This document shows, piece by piece, positions 18,414 through 27,664 of a stretch of DNA of 64,000 bases. The DNA is from Rhodopseudomonas palustris. Its GTDB lineage: Bacteria > Pseudomonadota > Alphaproteobacteria > Rhizobiales > Xanthobacteraceae. Position 1 is the first letter of the stretch, and each line of letters opens with the position of its first letter. The DNA lies in assembly GCA_016215605.1 (NCBI GenBank), contig JACRJB010000068.1, positions 62,001-126,000 on the forward strand. Direction: 5' to 3'. The position numbers and the translations under genes were made by a program. The notes beneath the pieces were generated by a model. The model had not been told where the DNA came from, searched no databases, and saw only the letters and a list, made by a program, of their open reading frames with translations.

Positions 18414-19367
18414 GTGCTCGTCTACATCGCCCGCCGTCTCGTCTATGTGATTCCGATCGTGGTCAGCGTGGCGCTGGTCTGCTTCATGCTGGTGCACATC
18501 ACGCCCGGCGATCCGCTGGTCGCGGTGCTGCCGGCGGACGCGTCGCAGGAGCTGGCGGCGCAGCTGCGCGCCGCCTACGGCTTCGACCGGCCGCTGCCGG
18601 TGCAGTTCGGGCTGTGGCTGTGGAAGGCGCTGCACGGCGACCTCGGCAATTCGATCGCAACCGGCCGGCCGGTGCTGAGCGAAGTGCTGCGCGCGGTCGG
18701 CAACACCGTGACGCTGGCGATCGCCGCGGCGATCATCGGGTTCTCGTTCGGGCTGCTGTTCGGTCTGCTCGCCGGTTACTTCCGCGACAGCTGGATCGAC
18801 AAGGTCTCGACCTCGATCGCCATCGCCGGCGTCTCGGTGCCGCATTACTGGCTCGGCATGGTGCTGGTGATCATCTTCTCGGTGCAGCTCAACTGGCTGC
18901 CCGCCGTCGGTGCCGGCCCGGGCGGCTCCGGACAATGGGGCTGGGACTGGGCGCATCTGAAATATCTGGTGCTGCCGGCGATCACCACCTCCGTCATTCC
19001 GATGGGCATCGTCACCCGCACGGTGCGGGCGCTCACAGGCGACATTCTCTCGCAGGACTTCGTCGAGGCACTGCGCGCCAAGGGCTTGCGCGAGACGCAG
19101 GTGTTCCGCCATGTGCTGAAGAACGCCGCGCCGACCGCGCTGGCGGTGATGGGGCTGCAACTCGGTTACATGCTCGGCGGCTCGATCCTGATCGAGACGG
19201 TGTTCTCCTGGCCGGGCTCCGGGCTGCTGCTCAACTCCGCGATCTTCCAGCGCGATCTGCCGCTGCTGCAGGGCACCATTCTGGTGCTGGCGCTGTTCTT
19301 CGTGTTCCTCAATCTGGTGGTGGACATCGCGCAGGCCGCGATCGATCCGCGCATCAAGCGCGCTTGA
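18414..19367 (+). CDS. Peptide-type ABC transporter permease (DppB-like)
   Basis: 317-residue permease starting at GTG 18414 (protein begins LVYIARRLVYVIPIVVSV). It has the DppB hallmarks HITPGDPL near residue 30, LRAAYGFDRPLPVQFGLWL, HYWLGMVLVIIFSVQLNWLP, an EAA loop (RAKGLRETQVFRHVLKN) and the ending AIDPRIK. It forms the membrane channel with the DppC-like protein encoded next. Confidence 0.92.
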   Translation: MLVYIARRLVYVIPIVVSVALVCFMLVHITPGDPLVAVLPADASQELAAQLRAAYGFDRPLPVQFGLWLWKALHGDLGNSIATGRPVLSEVLRAVGNTVTLAIAAAIIGFSFGLLFGLLAGYFRDSWIDKVSTSIAIAGVSVPHYWLGMVLVIIFSVQLNWLPAVGAGPGGSGQWGWDWAHLKYLVLPAITTSVIPMGIVTRTVRALTGDILSQDFVEALRAKGLRETQVFRHVLKNAAPTALAVMGLQLGYMLGGSILIETVFSWPGSGLLLNSAIFQRDLPLLQGTILVLALFFVFLNLVVDIAQAAIDPRIKRA

Positions 19368-19386
19368 GCGGGAAGGATTGCCGCTG

Positions 19387-20274
19387 ATGACCGCGATCAC
19401 CGAAACCGCTCCACAAACCGCGCCCGCAGGCAATGCCCGTGGCTACTGGTCCACCGTCGGCCGCCGCCTGCTGCGCGACAAGGTCAGCATCGCCTGCGCG
19501 CTGATCCTGCTGCTGATTTTGCTGTCGGCGATCTTCGCGCCGTATCTGCATCTCGCCGATCCGTATCAGGGCTCGATGATCCGCCGGCTGAAGCCGATCG
19601 GCACGCCGAACTATCCGCTCGGCAGCGACGAGCTTGGCCGCGACATGCTGGCGCGCTTGATCTATGGCGGCCGGCTGTCGCTCTTGATCGGCATCCTGCC
19701 GGTGGTGCTGGCGTTCGTGTTCGGCACCTCGCTCGGCCTCGTCGCCGGCTATGTCGGCGGCAAGGTCAACACCGCGATCATGCGCACTGTCGACGTGTTC
19801 TACGCGTTCCCCTCGGTGCTGCTGGCGATCGCGATCTCGGGCGCGCTCGGCGCCGGCATCACCAATTCGATCGTGTCGCTGACGGTGGTGTTCCTGCCGC
19901 AGATCACTCGCGTCGCCGAAAGCGTCACCACCGGCGTGCGCAACATGGACTTCGTCGAGGCCGCGCGCGCCTCCGGCGCCGGGCCGATCACCATCATGCG
20001 GGTGCACATGCTCGGCAACGTGCTCGGGCCGATCTTCGTCTATGCGACCGGACTGATCTCGGTGTCGATGATCCTCGCGGCCGGCCTGTCGTTCCTCGGT
20101 CTCGGCACCAAGCCGCCGGAGCCGGAATGGGGCCTGATGCTGAACACGCTGCGCACCGCGATCTACGTCAATCCCTGGGTCGCGGCGCTGCCCGGCGTGA
20201 TGATCTTCGCGGTGTCGATCTGCTTCAATTTGCTCAGCGACGGCATGCGCAGCGCGATGGATATCAGGAACTGA
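19387..20274 (+). CDS. Peptide-type ABC transporter permease (DppC-like)
   Basis: 295-residue permease. The ATG at 19387 has GGAAGG ten bases upstream; an upstream TTG (19378) is too close to it to be favoured. Family features: ACALILLLILLSAIFAPYLH, YPLGSDELGRDMLARLIYGG, an EAA loop (RASGAGPITIMRVHMLGN) and SFLGLGTKPPEPEWGLML. It ends one base before the ATPase start codon. Confidence 0.92.
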   Translation: MTAITETAPQTAPAGNARGYWSTVGRRLLRDKVSIACALILLLILLSAIFAPYLHLADPYQGSMIRRLKPIGTPNYPLGSDELGRDMLARLIYGGRLSLLIGILPVVLAFVFGTSLGLVAGYVGGKVNTAIMRTVDVFYAFPSVLLAIAISGALGAGITNSIVSLTVVFLPQITRVAESVTTGVRNMDFVEAARASGAGPITIMRVHMLGNVLGPIFVYATGLISVSMILAAGLSFLGLGTKPPEPEWGLMLNTLRTAIYVNPWVAALPGVMIFAVSICFNLLSDGMRSAMDIRN

Positions 20275-20275
20275 C

Positions 20276-21340
20276 ATGACGCAGATTGCAGACGTCCCTG
20301 ATCGGCTGGAGCCGATCGAAGATCTCGGCGGCGCCGCGCAGCCGCTGCTGCGGGTCGACGGGCTGACCAAGCATTTTCCGGTGCGCGGCGGGCTGTTCAG
20401 CGCGGCCAAGACGGTGCGGGCGGTCGACGACGTCTCGTTCGCCATCGCCAAGGGCGAGACCGTCGGCATCGTCGGCGAATCCGGCTGCGGCAAGTCGACC
20501 ACCGCGCGCCTGCTGATGCATCTGATGCCGCGCAACGCCGGCGACATCGTCTATGACGGCCGCGCCGTCGGCCGCGAACTGTCCTTGCGCGAGCTGCGCC
20601 GCGGCATGCAGATGGTGTTTCAGGACAGCTACGCGTCGCTGAACCCGCGCCTCACCATCGAGGAGTCGATCGCGTTCGGCCCCAAGGTCCACGGCATGGC
20701 CGACGCCACGGCACGGGCGTTGGCGCGCGAGCTGCTCGGCAAGGTCGGGCTGCGACCCGAGACGTTTGCCAACCGCTATCCGCACGAGGTTTCCGGTGGC
20801 CAGCGCCAGCGCGTCAACATCGCCCGGGCGCTGGCGCTGTCGCCGCGGCTGGTGATCCTGGACGAAGCGGTGTCGGCGCTCGACAAATCGGTCGAGGCGC
20901 AGGTGCTGAATCTGCTGGTCGACCTCAAGCGCGAGTTCGGTCTCACCTATCTGTTCATCAGCCACGACCTCAACGTGGTGCGCTACATCTCTGACCGCGT
21001 GCTGGTGATGTATCTGGGTGAAGTCGTCGAGCTCGGCCCGGTCGATCAGGTGTGGGATCAGCCGGCGCATCCCTATACGCGGGCGCTGCTGGCGGCGATG
21101 CCGTCGTCCGATCCGGACAAACGCACCGAAGTGCCGCCGATCACCGGCGATCCGCCGAACCCGATCGATCCGCCGGCCGGCTGCCGGTTCCACACGCGCT
21201 GCCCGTTCGCCGAGCCGCTGTGCGGCCAGGCGTCACCGAAGCTGACGGAGCTGGACCCGAGCGGCCATCAGGCGGCATGCTTCATGGCCATTCCGGGCTC
21301 CGGCCACAGCCGCGCCCCAAGAGGAGAAACCGCCCGATGA
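20276..21340 (+). CDS. Peptide-type ABC transporter ATP-binding protein (DppF/OppF-like)
   Basis: 354-residue ATPase. Walker A GESGCGKSTT, Q-loop VFQDSYASLNPR, signature SGGQRQRVNIARAL, Walker B LVILDEAVSALD and switch FISHDLNVV are present. The C-terminus has the oligopeptide extension with a cysteine cluster (CRFHTRCPFAEPLC) that binds an iron-sulfur cluster in some members. It is coupled to the next small gene by an ATGA overlap. Confidence 0.93.
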   Translation: MTQIADVPDRLEPIEDLGGAAQPLLRVDGLTKHFPVRGGLFSAAKTVRAVDDVSFAIAKGETVGIVGESGCGKSTTARLLMHLMPRNAGDIVYDGRAVGRELSLRELRRGMQMVFQDSYASLNPRLTIEESIAFGPKVHGMADATARALARELLGKVGLRPETFANRYPHEVSGGQRQRVNIARALALSPRLVILDEAVSALDKSVEAQVLNLLVDLKREFGLTYLFISHDLNVVRYISDRVLVMYLGEVVELGPVDQVWDQPAHPYTRALLAAMPSSDPDKRTEVPPITGDPPNPIDPPAGCRFHTRCPFAEPLCGQASPKLTELDPSGHQAACFMAIPGSGHSRAPRGETAR

Positions 21341-21531
21341 TCAAACCCGCCCCTACCGCGATCAAGCCGATGGCGGAGATCGCCGGCCTGCCGGTGGACG
21401 ACGAGGTCGCGGCGCGGATCGCCAATTCGATCGGGCCGGCGTTCGAAGGTTTTGCGCCGATCGCCGGCACGCTGCCGTTCGATCTGGAACCCGCCAGCTA
21501 CGTCGCCGTGCAGAACGAGTCCGCCCGATGA
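21337..21531 (+). CDS. Small AtzG-like (DUF4089) protein, likely partner of the next amidase
   Basis: 64 residues (IAGLPVDDEVAARIANSIGP ... DLEPASYVAVQNES). It matches the AtzG/DUF4089 pattern: a short GatC-like helical protein that wraps and stabilises an amidase such as the 1-carboxybiuret hydrolase AtzE. It is coupled by ATGA overlaps both to the ATPase gene before it and the amidase gene after it, which fits a 1:1 complex. Confidence 0.75.
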   Translation: MIKPAPTAIKPMAEIAGLPVDDEVAARIANSIGPAFEGFAPIAGTLPFDLEPASYVAVQNESAR

Positions 21532-22943
21532 GCGCGTCCGATCCGGCTCTGCTGACCCTCACTGAAGTCGCCGCCGCGCTCGCGGCCAAGAAACTGTCGT
21601 CGCGTGAGGTGACGCAAGCCTGCCTCGACCGCATCGCCAAGGCGCAGCCTAAGCTCAATGCCTTCATGTCGATCGAACCGGATAGCGCGCTGGCGGCCGC
21701 CGATGCCGCCGACGCCGCTCTGGCGCGTGGGGACGGCAAAGGCGTGCTGCACGGCGTGCCGCTGGCCCATAAGGATATGTACTACGAGGCCGGTCACGTC
21801 GTGACCTGCGGCTCGAAGATCCGCAAGGACTATGTCGCGACCACGACGTCGACCGCGCTGCAGCGGCTGAAGGACCAGGGCACGGTCCGGCTCGGCAGCT
21901 TGCAGATGGCAGAATTCGCCTATGGGCCGACCGGCCACAACGCGCATTACGGCGCGGTCGGAAATCCCTGGGCGCCGGCGCATATCACCGGCGGCTCGTC
22001 GTCGGGCTCCGGCGCCGCGGTGGCGGCGCGGCTCACCTTCGCGGCGCTCGGCTCGGACACCGGCGGCTCGATCCGGATGCCGGCGCATTTCTGCGGCGTC
22101 ACCGGGCTGAAGACGACGGTCGGCCTGATCAGCCGCGCCGGCGCGATGCCGCTGTCGCAATCGCTCGACACCGTCGGCCCGCTGGCGCGCACCGCCGAGG
22201 ATTGCGCGCTGCTCACCGCACTGATGGCCGGCGTCGATCCGGCCGATCCGACCACCTCGACCCGCGCGGTGCCCGACTATCTGACGGCGACGCGCGGCTC
22301 GCTGCAGGGCATGACCATCGGCATTCCGAGCGCGTTCTACGTCGAGGATCTCGACGCCGATGTCGCGCGGGTGCTCGACGACACCAAGGCGACGCTGGTT
22401 CGCGAGGGCGCGAAGGTGGTCGAGGTGATGCTGCCGGAGCAGCGCCAACTCACCGCGGCGAGCCAACTCGTCCTGGCCGTTGAGGCCGCGGGCTTTCATG
22501 CGCAATGGATGCGCGAGCGGCCGCAGGATTACGGCCCGCAGGTGCTGATGCGGCTGCAGAACGCGCTCGGCGTGCCGGCGCTGAGCTATCTCGAAGCACT
22601 ACGCTGGCGCGGCGTGGCGCTGGCCGAATTCGTCGCGGCGATCGCGGGCGTCGACGCCGTGCTGGCGCCGGTGTCGCCGGTGCCCGCGCCGACCATCGCG
22701 GACAGCGATGTCGGCAACAGCCTGAACGCCGAGGCGGTGATCCAGCGGCTGACGCGCTTCACCCGGCCGATCAACTATCTGGGCCTGCCGTCGCTGGCGC
22801 TGCCGTGCGGCTTTGCGGCGAGCGGATTGCCGATCGGGCTGCAACTGTTCGGCCGCGCCTTCGACGAGGCGACGCTGCTGCGCATCGGCGCGGCCTGGCA
22901 GCGCGCCACCGACTTCCACACAAAGGTGCCGGAGCTGGCATGA
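21528..22943 (+). CDS. Amidase-signature hydrolase (AtzE-like)
   Basis: 471 residues of the amidase signature family. The Ser-cisSer-Lys triad is visible as the Lys in HGVPLAHKDMY (about residue 84) and the serine-rich loop ITGGSSSGSGAAVA, followed by ALGSDTGGSIRMPAHFCGVTG. It hydrolyses a C-N amide bond in the cytoplasm. The tight coupling with an AtzG-like gene points to the AtzE branch, but the true substrate is unknown. Being inside a peptide-type transporter operon, it probably processes what the transporter brings in. Confidence 0.88.
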   Translation: MSASDPALLTLTEVAAALAAKKLSSREVTQACLDRIAKAQPKLNAFMSIEPDSALAAADAADAALARGDGKGVLHGVPLAHKDMYYEAGHVVTCGSKIRKDYVATTTSTALQRLKDQGTVRLGSLQMAEFAYGPTGHNAHYGAVGNPWAPAHITGGSSSGSGAAVAARLTFAALGSDTGGSIRMPAHFCGVTGLKTTVGLISRAGAMPLSQSLDTVGPLARTAEDCALLTALMAGVDPADPTTSTRAVPDYLTATRGSLQGMTIGIPSAFYVEDLDADVARVLDDTKATLVREGAKVVEVMLPEQRQLTAASQLVLAVEAAGFHAQWMRERPQDYGPQVLMRLQNALGVPALSYLEALRWRGVALAEFVAAIAGVDAVLAPVSPVPAPTIADSDVGNSLNAEAVIQRLTRFTRPINYLGLPSLALPCGFAASGLPIGLQLFGRAFDEATLLRIGAAWQRATDFHTKVPELA

Positions 22944-23917
22944 GCAATCTGGTCGAGGTTCGCGATCTCAACATCCGCTTCGGCGGCGACCGCACGGTGC
23001 ACGCCGTCAACAATCTCAGCCTGACGCTCGGTGAGGGCGAAGTGCTCGGCCTGCTCGGCGAATCCGGCTCGGGCAAGAGCGTGACGCTGCGCGCCTTGAT
23101 GCGGCTGTTGCCTAAGAAGCGCACCACGATCACCGGCAAGGTCGAGGTGATGGGCCGCGACGTGCTGGCGATGGACGACGACGCGCTGTCGAACTTCCGC
23201 GGCCAGGCGGTGTCGATGATCTTCCAGGAGCCGGCGCTGGCGCTCGATCCGGTCTACACCATCGGCCAGCAGATCGCCGAGACGGTGATGCGGCACGAGG
23301 GAAAGTCTCAGCGCGACGCGATGGCTCGCGCGCTGGAGATGCTCGAAGTGGTGCGCATCCCCTCGGCGAAGCGGCGGCTCGACGCCTATCCGCACGAGAT
23401 GAGTGGCGGCATGCGGCAGCGCGCGATGATCGCGCTGGCGCTGGCCTGCAAGCCGAAGATCCTGCTGGCGGACGAACCGACCACCGCGCTCGACGCCACC
23501 GTGCAGATCCAGATCCTGCTGCTGCTGCGCGAATTGCAGCGCGAATTCGGCATGTCGGTGATCTTCGTGACGCACGACATCGGCGTGGCGATCGAGATCT
23601 GCGACCGCGTCGCCGTGATGTATGCGGGGCAGATCATCGAGCAGGGCACGCTGAGTCAGATCGTGCGCACGCCGCTACATCCTTACGCGCAGGGCCTGCT
23701 CGCCTCCACGGTTCACGGCGCCAAGCGCGGCGCGCGGCTGGAGACGATCCCGGGCGCGCCGCCGTCGCTCGACAAGGCGCCGACCGCCTGCTCGTTCGCC
23801 CCGCGCTGCGCCCACGCCCAGCCGCGTTGCACCGAAGGCCTGCCGCCCGACGTGCAAGTCGGCCCGGGCCGCACCGCGCGGTGCGTCCTGGTCGACCCGG
23901 CGCCGGCGATGGCGTAG
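22940..23917 (+). CDS. Peptide-type ABC transporter ATP-binding protein (DppD/OppD-like)
   Basis: 325-residue ATPase with Walker A GESGSGKSV, Q-loop IFQEPALALDPVY, signature SGGMRQRAMIALAL, Walker B ILLADEPTTALD and switch FVTHDIGVA. The C-terminal cysteine cluster CSFAPRCAHAQPRC is typical of the family. The ATG at 22940 overlaps the amidase stop. It is the second ATPase of the operon that starts at 16500, with the amidase pair placed between the two ATPase genes. Confidence 0.93.
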   Translation: MSNLVEVRDLNIRFGGDRTVHAVNNLSLTLGEGEVLGLLGESGSGKSVTLRALMRLLPKKRTTITGKVEVMGRDVLAMDDDALSNFRGQAVSMIFQEPALALDPVYTIGQQIAETVMRHEGKSQRDAMARALEMLEVVRIPSAKRRLDAYPHEMSGGMRQRAMIALALACKPKILLADEPTTALDATVQIQILLLLRELQREFGMSVIFVTHDIGVAIEICDRVAVMYAGQIIEQGTLSQIVRTPLHPYAQGLLASTVHGAKRGARLETIPGAPPSLDKAPTACSFAPRCAHAQPRCTEGLPPDVQVGPGRTARCVLVDPAPAMA

Positions 23918-23924
23918 CGAGGCG

Positions 23925-24827
23925 TCAGCGACCGATGCCGCGGCTGGCTTCGATCAGTTTCACCGCGACCTGCAGCGCCAGATTGGTCGGCGTCGGGACG
24001 CCGAGCTCGGCACCCTTGCGCGCCACAGTGCCGTTGAGGAAGTCGATCTCGCCGGGCTTGCCGCGGGCGAGGTCCTGCGCGGTCGACGACTTCTGGCTCG
24101 GCATCATGCCCGGCAGCGCCAACACCTTGCCCTGCAGATCGTCCGGGATGGCGACGCCACTGGCGCGCGCCACCGCGATGCACTCGGCGACCACATTGGC
24201 CACCACCTCGCGCGTGCCGCCGATCTGCATCAGCGGGCCGTAGGGCATGTCGGCGATCGCCGACAGCGCGTTGTAGGCGCAGTTCAGGATCAGCTTCGAC
24301 CACAGCGCCTGGTCGATGTCGGGCACGACGGTGGTGGGGATGTTGGCGGCGGTGAGCGCCGCGGCGATCGCGTCGCTCTGCGGCGAGGCGCCGATCAGCA
24401 GGTCGCCGCGGCCGTGATGCAGCACATGGCCGGGCCCGGCCATCTCGGTGCCGACCTAGACCACGGCGCCGATCGCGGGGCGGCCGATCGGGCCCGACAG
24501 CCGCTGCGGATTGTCGACGCCGTTCTGTAGGCTGAGCACGGCGGTGTCCGGCTTCAGCCGCGGCGCCAGCGCGGCGCCGGCCGCCTCGGTGTCGGCGGAT
24601 TTGACGCAGACCAGCACCAGATCCGGCGGCTCGATCGCGCCCGGATCGATCGCGGCCTTCAGCGGGATGAAGCGCCGGCCGGCCTTGGTCTCCAGCAGCA
24701 GGCCGTTGGCCTTGATGGCTTCGACATGGTTCGGCCGGCCGATCAGCGTCACGTCGTGGCCGGCTTCCGCCAGCAGCCCGCCGAAATAGCACCCGACGGC
24801 GCCCGCGCCCATCACCACGACTTTCAT
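23925..24827 (-). pseudogene. Ketopantoate reductase-family gene (PanE/ApbA) interrupted by one amber codon
   Basis: The N-terminal part (from ATG 24827) has the Rossmann start [21 protein letters not shown] and continues to GRPAIGAVV. An in-frame TAG then lies at 24456-24458, and the same frame carries on with VGTEMAGPGHVLHHG and the C-terminal catalytic domain (LWSKLILNCAYNALSA, with the conserved Lys and Asn). In family members a Tyr commonly stands where the stop is (VVYVG), so a single TAC/TAT-to-TAG change explains it. Both halves keep good coding character, so the event is recent or a sequencing error. The intact protein would reduce a 2-oxo acid such as ketopantoate with NADPH. Confidence 0.85.
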
Positions 24828-24982
24828 GCCCTGATCCTCCATTGTTGGTGAAGGGTTCTGAAACGCCCGGCCGCCGGCCGCAACCCGCTGTCCGCGCAGG
24901 CGACCATTTGCGCATTGCAGGGGCGAACCATTGGGCAACCAATGGTTCTTATCATCGGCGTTCACCGACAGAGGATTTCCGC

Positions 24983-26026
24983 GTGCATATCGATCTGAAC
25001 CCGAAACTGGATTTCCGCGACGTGCTGATCCGGCCGAAGCGCTCGGTGCTGTCGTCGCGGTTCGAGGCCAATATCAACCGCAGCTTCAGGTTTCGCCATT
25101 CCGGCCAAGGCTGGACCGGCTTCCCGCTGATCGCCTCCAACATGGACACGATCGGCACGCTCGAGATGGCCGAGGCGTTCCGGCCGTTCGGCGCGCTGGT
25201 CGCGCTGCACAAGTTCTACGATCCGGAGCGGCTGGCCGCCTATCTCGACAAATACGAGGATCCCAACGTCTTCCTCACCGTCGGCACTGGCGCGGCCGAT
25301 TGGGAGCGGCTCGCGGCGGTGAAGCAGAAGACAAAGGTGCCGATGCTCAACATCGACGTCGCCAACGGCTACACCGAAGCGTTCGTCCGTGCGGTGTCGA
25401 AGCTGCGCGAGGAAAATCCCGACGCGATCATCATGGCCGGCACGGTGGTGACGGCGGAAATGACCGAGGCGCTGGTGATTGCCGGCGCCGACATCGTCCG
25501 TGTCGGTATCGGCTCCGGCTCGGTGTGTACCACGCGCGATCTCACCGGCGTCGGCTATCCGCAGCTCTCCGCCGTGATCGAATGCGCCGACGCCGCGCAC
25601 GGCCTCAAGGGCCACGTCTGCTCCGACGGCGGCTGCACCGTGCCGGGCGATCTCGCCAAGGCGTTCGGCGGCGGCGCCGATTTCGTCATGCTCGGCGGCA
25701 TGCTGGCCGGCCACAATGAATGCGGTGGCGAGCTGCGCTACGTGGAGCGGGAGGGCAAGCAGGTGCCGACCGGCATGGTGTTCTACGGCATGTCGTCGGC
25801 GACCGCGATGAACAAGTATCACGGCGGCGTCGCGGATTATCGCGCGGCGGAGGGCAAGACCGTCGAGGTGCCGTATCGCGGCGAGGTCCGCGCGACGGTG
25901 GAGACCGTCGCCGGCGGATTGCGCTCGGCGATGACCTATATGGGCGCCGAGAATCTCAAGGAGATCCCGAAGCGGACCACCTTCATCCTGGTGAATGCCC
26001 AGCGCAACACCGTGTTCGATCGCTGA
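24983..26026 (+). CDS. guaC: GMP reductase
   Basis: 347-residue member of the IMPDH/GMPR family that reduces GMP to IMP with NADPH. The catalytic cysteine loop [18 protein letters not shown] and the flap-side motif [21 protein letters not shown] are present, and there is no CBS insert, which separates GMP reductase from IMP dehydrogenase. Length equals the usual 345-350. The start is GTG at 24983, chosen because the protein then begins [20 protein letters not shown] and GAGGA lies six bases upstream. It stands alone and is divergent from the broken PanE gene. Confidence 0.93.
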   Translation: MHIDLNPKLDFRDVLIRPKRSVLSSRFEANINRSFRFRHSGQGWTGFPLIASNMDTIGTLEMAEAFRPFGALVALHKFYDPERLAAYLDKYEDPNVFLTVGTGAADWERLAAVKQKTKVPMLNIDVANGYTEAFVRAVSKLREENPDAIIMAGTVVTAEMTEALVIAGADIVRVGIGSGSVCTTRDLTGVGYPQLSAVIECADAAHGLKGHVCSDGGCTVPGDLAKAFGGGADFVMLGGMLAGHNECGGELRYVEREGKQVPTGMVFYGMSSATAMNKYHGGVADYRAAEGKTVEVPYRGEVRATVETVAGGLRSAMTYMGAENLKEIPKRTTFILVNAQRNTVFDR

Positions 26027-26170
26027 GCCCGCGCGATTTGCCGCCGCTCGGAATTCGCTCCGCGGCGTTCCGCGCCGCGCTTGCCTGCGCCGCCGCAACT
26101 GGCATTGTGCGACGGCGCGTGACGAGTCGCGTGCGGGAAACGCTCGACACCAATCAACAAGAGCCAGGCC

Positions 26171-27337
26171 ATGGACTTTGCCCTCACCGATCAGCAGCAA
26201 GCTATCCGCGACGCGGTCGCCAATATCTGCGCGGATTTCGACGATGCCTATTGGCTGAGGAAGGATCGCGAAGGCGGCTTCCCGCACGACTTCCACAAGG
26301 CGCTCGCCGACGCCGGCTGGCTCGGCATCTGCGTGCCGGAACAATATGGCGGCTCCGGCCTCGGCATCACCGAGGCGACGATCATGATGCGGACGATCGC
26401 CGAATCCGGCGCCGGCATGTCGGGCGCCTCGGCGGTGCACATCAACGTGTTCGGGCTCAATCCCGTGGTGGTGTTCGGCACCGAGGAGCAGCGCCGGCGG
26501 ATGCTGCCGCCGATGGTCGAGGGCCGCGAGAAGGCCTGCTTCGCGGTGACCGAGCCGAACACCGGCCTCAACACCACGCAGCTCAAGACCCGCGCTGTGC
26601 GAACGGGCGATCGCTACATCATCAACGGCCAGAAGGTGTGGATCTCCACCGCACAGGTCGCGCACAAGATGCTGCTGCTGGCGCGCACCACGCCGTTGGA
26701 AGAGGTCAAGTCGCCGACCCATGGGCTGAGCCTGTTCTACACCGATCTCGATCGCAGCAAGGTCGAGGTGCACGAGATCGAGAAGATGGGCCGCAAGATC
26801 GTCGACTCCAACGAGCTGTTCTTCGCGGATTACGAGATCCCGGTCGAGGACCGGATCGGCGAGGAGGGCAAGGGCTTCCAGTACATTCTCGAAGGCATGA
26901 ACCCGGAGCGTATCCTGATCGCGGCCGAGGCGGTCGGGCTCGGCAAGCTGGCGCTGGCGCGCGCGGCGGACTACGCCAAGTCGCGGATCGTGTTCAACCG
27001 CCCGATCGGCCAGAACCAGGGGATCCAGCATCCGCTGGCGAAGAACTGGGTCGAGCTGGAAGCGGCGTGGCTGATGGTGATGTCGGCTGCCTGGCAATAC
27101 GACAAGGGCATGCCGTGCGGCGCCGCCGCCAATGCGGCGAAGTATCTAGCGGGCGAGGCGGGGTTCTCGGCCTGCGAGCAGGCGGTGATGACCCATGGCG
27201 GCTTCGGCTACGCCAAGGAGTATCATGTCGAACGCTATCTGCGCGAAGTGATGATCCCGCGGATCGCGCCGGTCAGCCCGCAGCTGGCGCTCAGCTTCAT
27301 CGCCGAAAAGGTGCTGGGGCTCGCCAAATCCTATTGA
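26171..27337 (+). CDS. Acyl-CoA dehydrogenase family protein
   Basis: 388 residues with the three-part FAD fold: an N-terminal helical domain (FALTDQQQAIRDAVANICAD), the middle beta domain (CFAVTEPNTGLNTTQLKTRA, then INGQKVWIS), and a C-terminal helical domain (RIVFNRPIGQNQGIQHPLAK, QAVMTHGGFGYAKEYHVERY). The C-terminal GGFGYAKEYHVER block is where FAD and CoA are held. It oxidises an acyl-CoA to the enoyl-CoA and passes electrons to an electron-transfer flavoprotein. Substrate class not determined. Confidence 0.92.
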   Translation: MDFALTDQQQAIRDAVANICADFDDAYWLRKDREGGFPHDFHKALADAGWLGICVPEQYGGSGLGITEATIMMRTIAESGAGMSGASAVHINVFGLNPVVVFGTEEQRRRMLPPMVEGREKACFAVTEPNTGLNTTQLKTRAVRTGDRYIINGQKVWISTAQVAHKMLLLARTTPLEEVKSPTHGLSLFYTDLDRSKVEVHEIEKMGRKIVDSNELFFADYEIPVEDRIGEEGKGFQYILEGMNPERILIAAEAVGLGKLALARAADYAKSRIVFNRPIGQNQGIQHPLAKNWVELEAAWLMVMSAAWQYDKGMPCGAAANAAKYLAGEAGFSACEQAVMTHGGFGYAKEYHVERYLREVMIPRIAPVSPQLALSFIAEKVLGLAKSY

Positions 27338-27574
27338 ACCGCCGGGCGGCCGGTCCCTGCCGACGAGCCTTTGCCGACAAGCCTCTGCCGATCGGCGCCG
27401 CAGCAGGTTCATGGATTGTTCCCAATGGCGCCGTCCGTCGCGTCCGGACTGCGGCGTTTCCGACCGGCGGCGCCCGATCGGCGGCGATATTCCGGCTGCC
27501 GCCTTGTCTGACGGCCGCGCCTCGCCTAGAACACCGGCCGACCAGCCGCGGGCCGAAACGCCCGCTTGCGCCGC

Positions 27575-27664
27575 GGAGAGGTGGCAGAGTGGTCGAATGC
27601 ACCGCACTCGAAATGCGGCATAGGTGCAAGCCTATCGGGGGTTCGAATCCCTCCCTCTCCGCCA
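27575..27664 (+). tRNA. tRNA-Ser (anticodon CGA)
   Basis: Class II tRNA with long variable arm. The acceptor stem GGAGAGG pairs with CCTCTCC, the anticodon stem-loop is CCGCA-CTCGAAA-TGCGG (anticodon CGA), the T-arm is GGGGGTTCGAATCCCTC, and CCA is encoded at 27662-27664. Confidence 0.97.
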
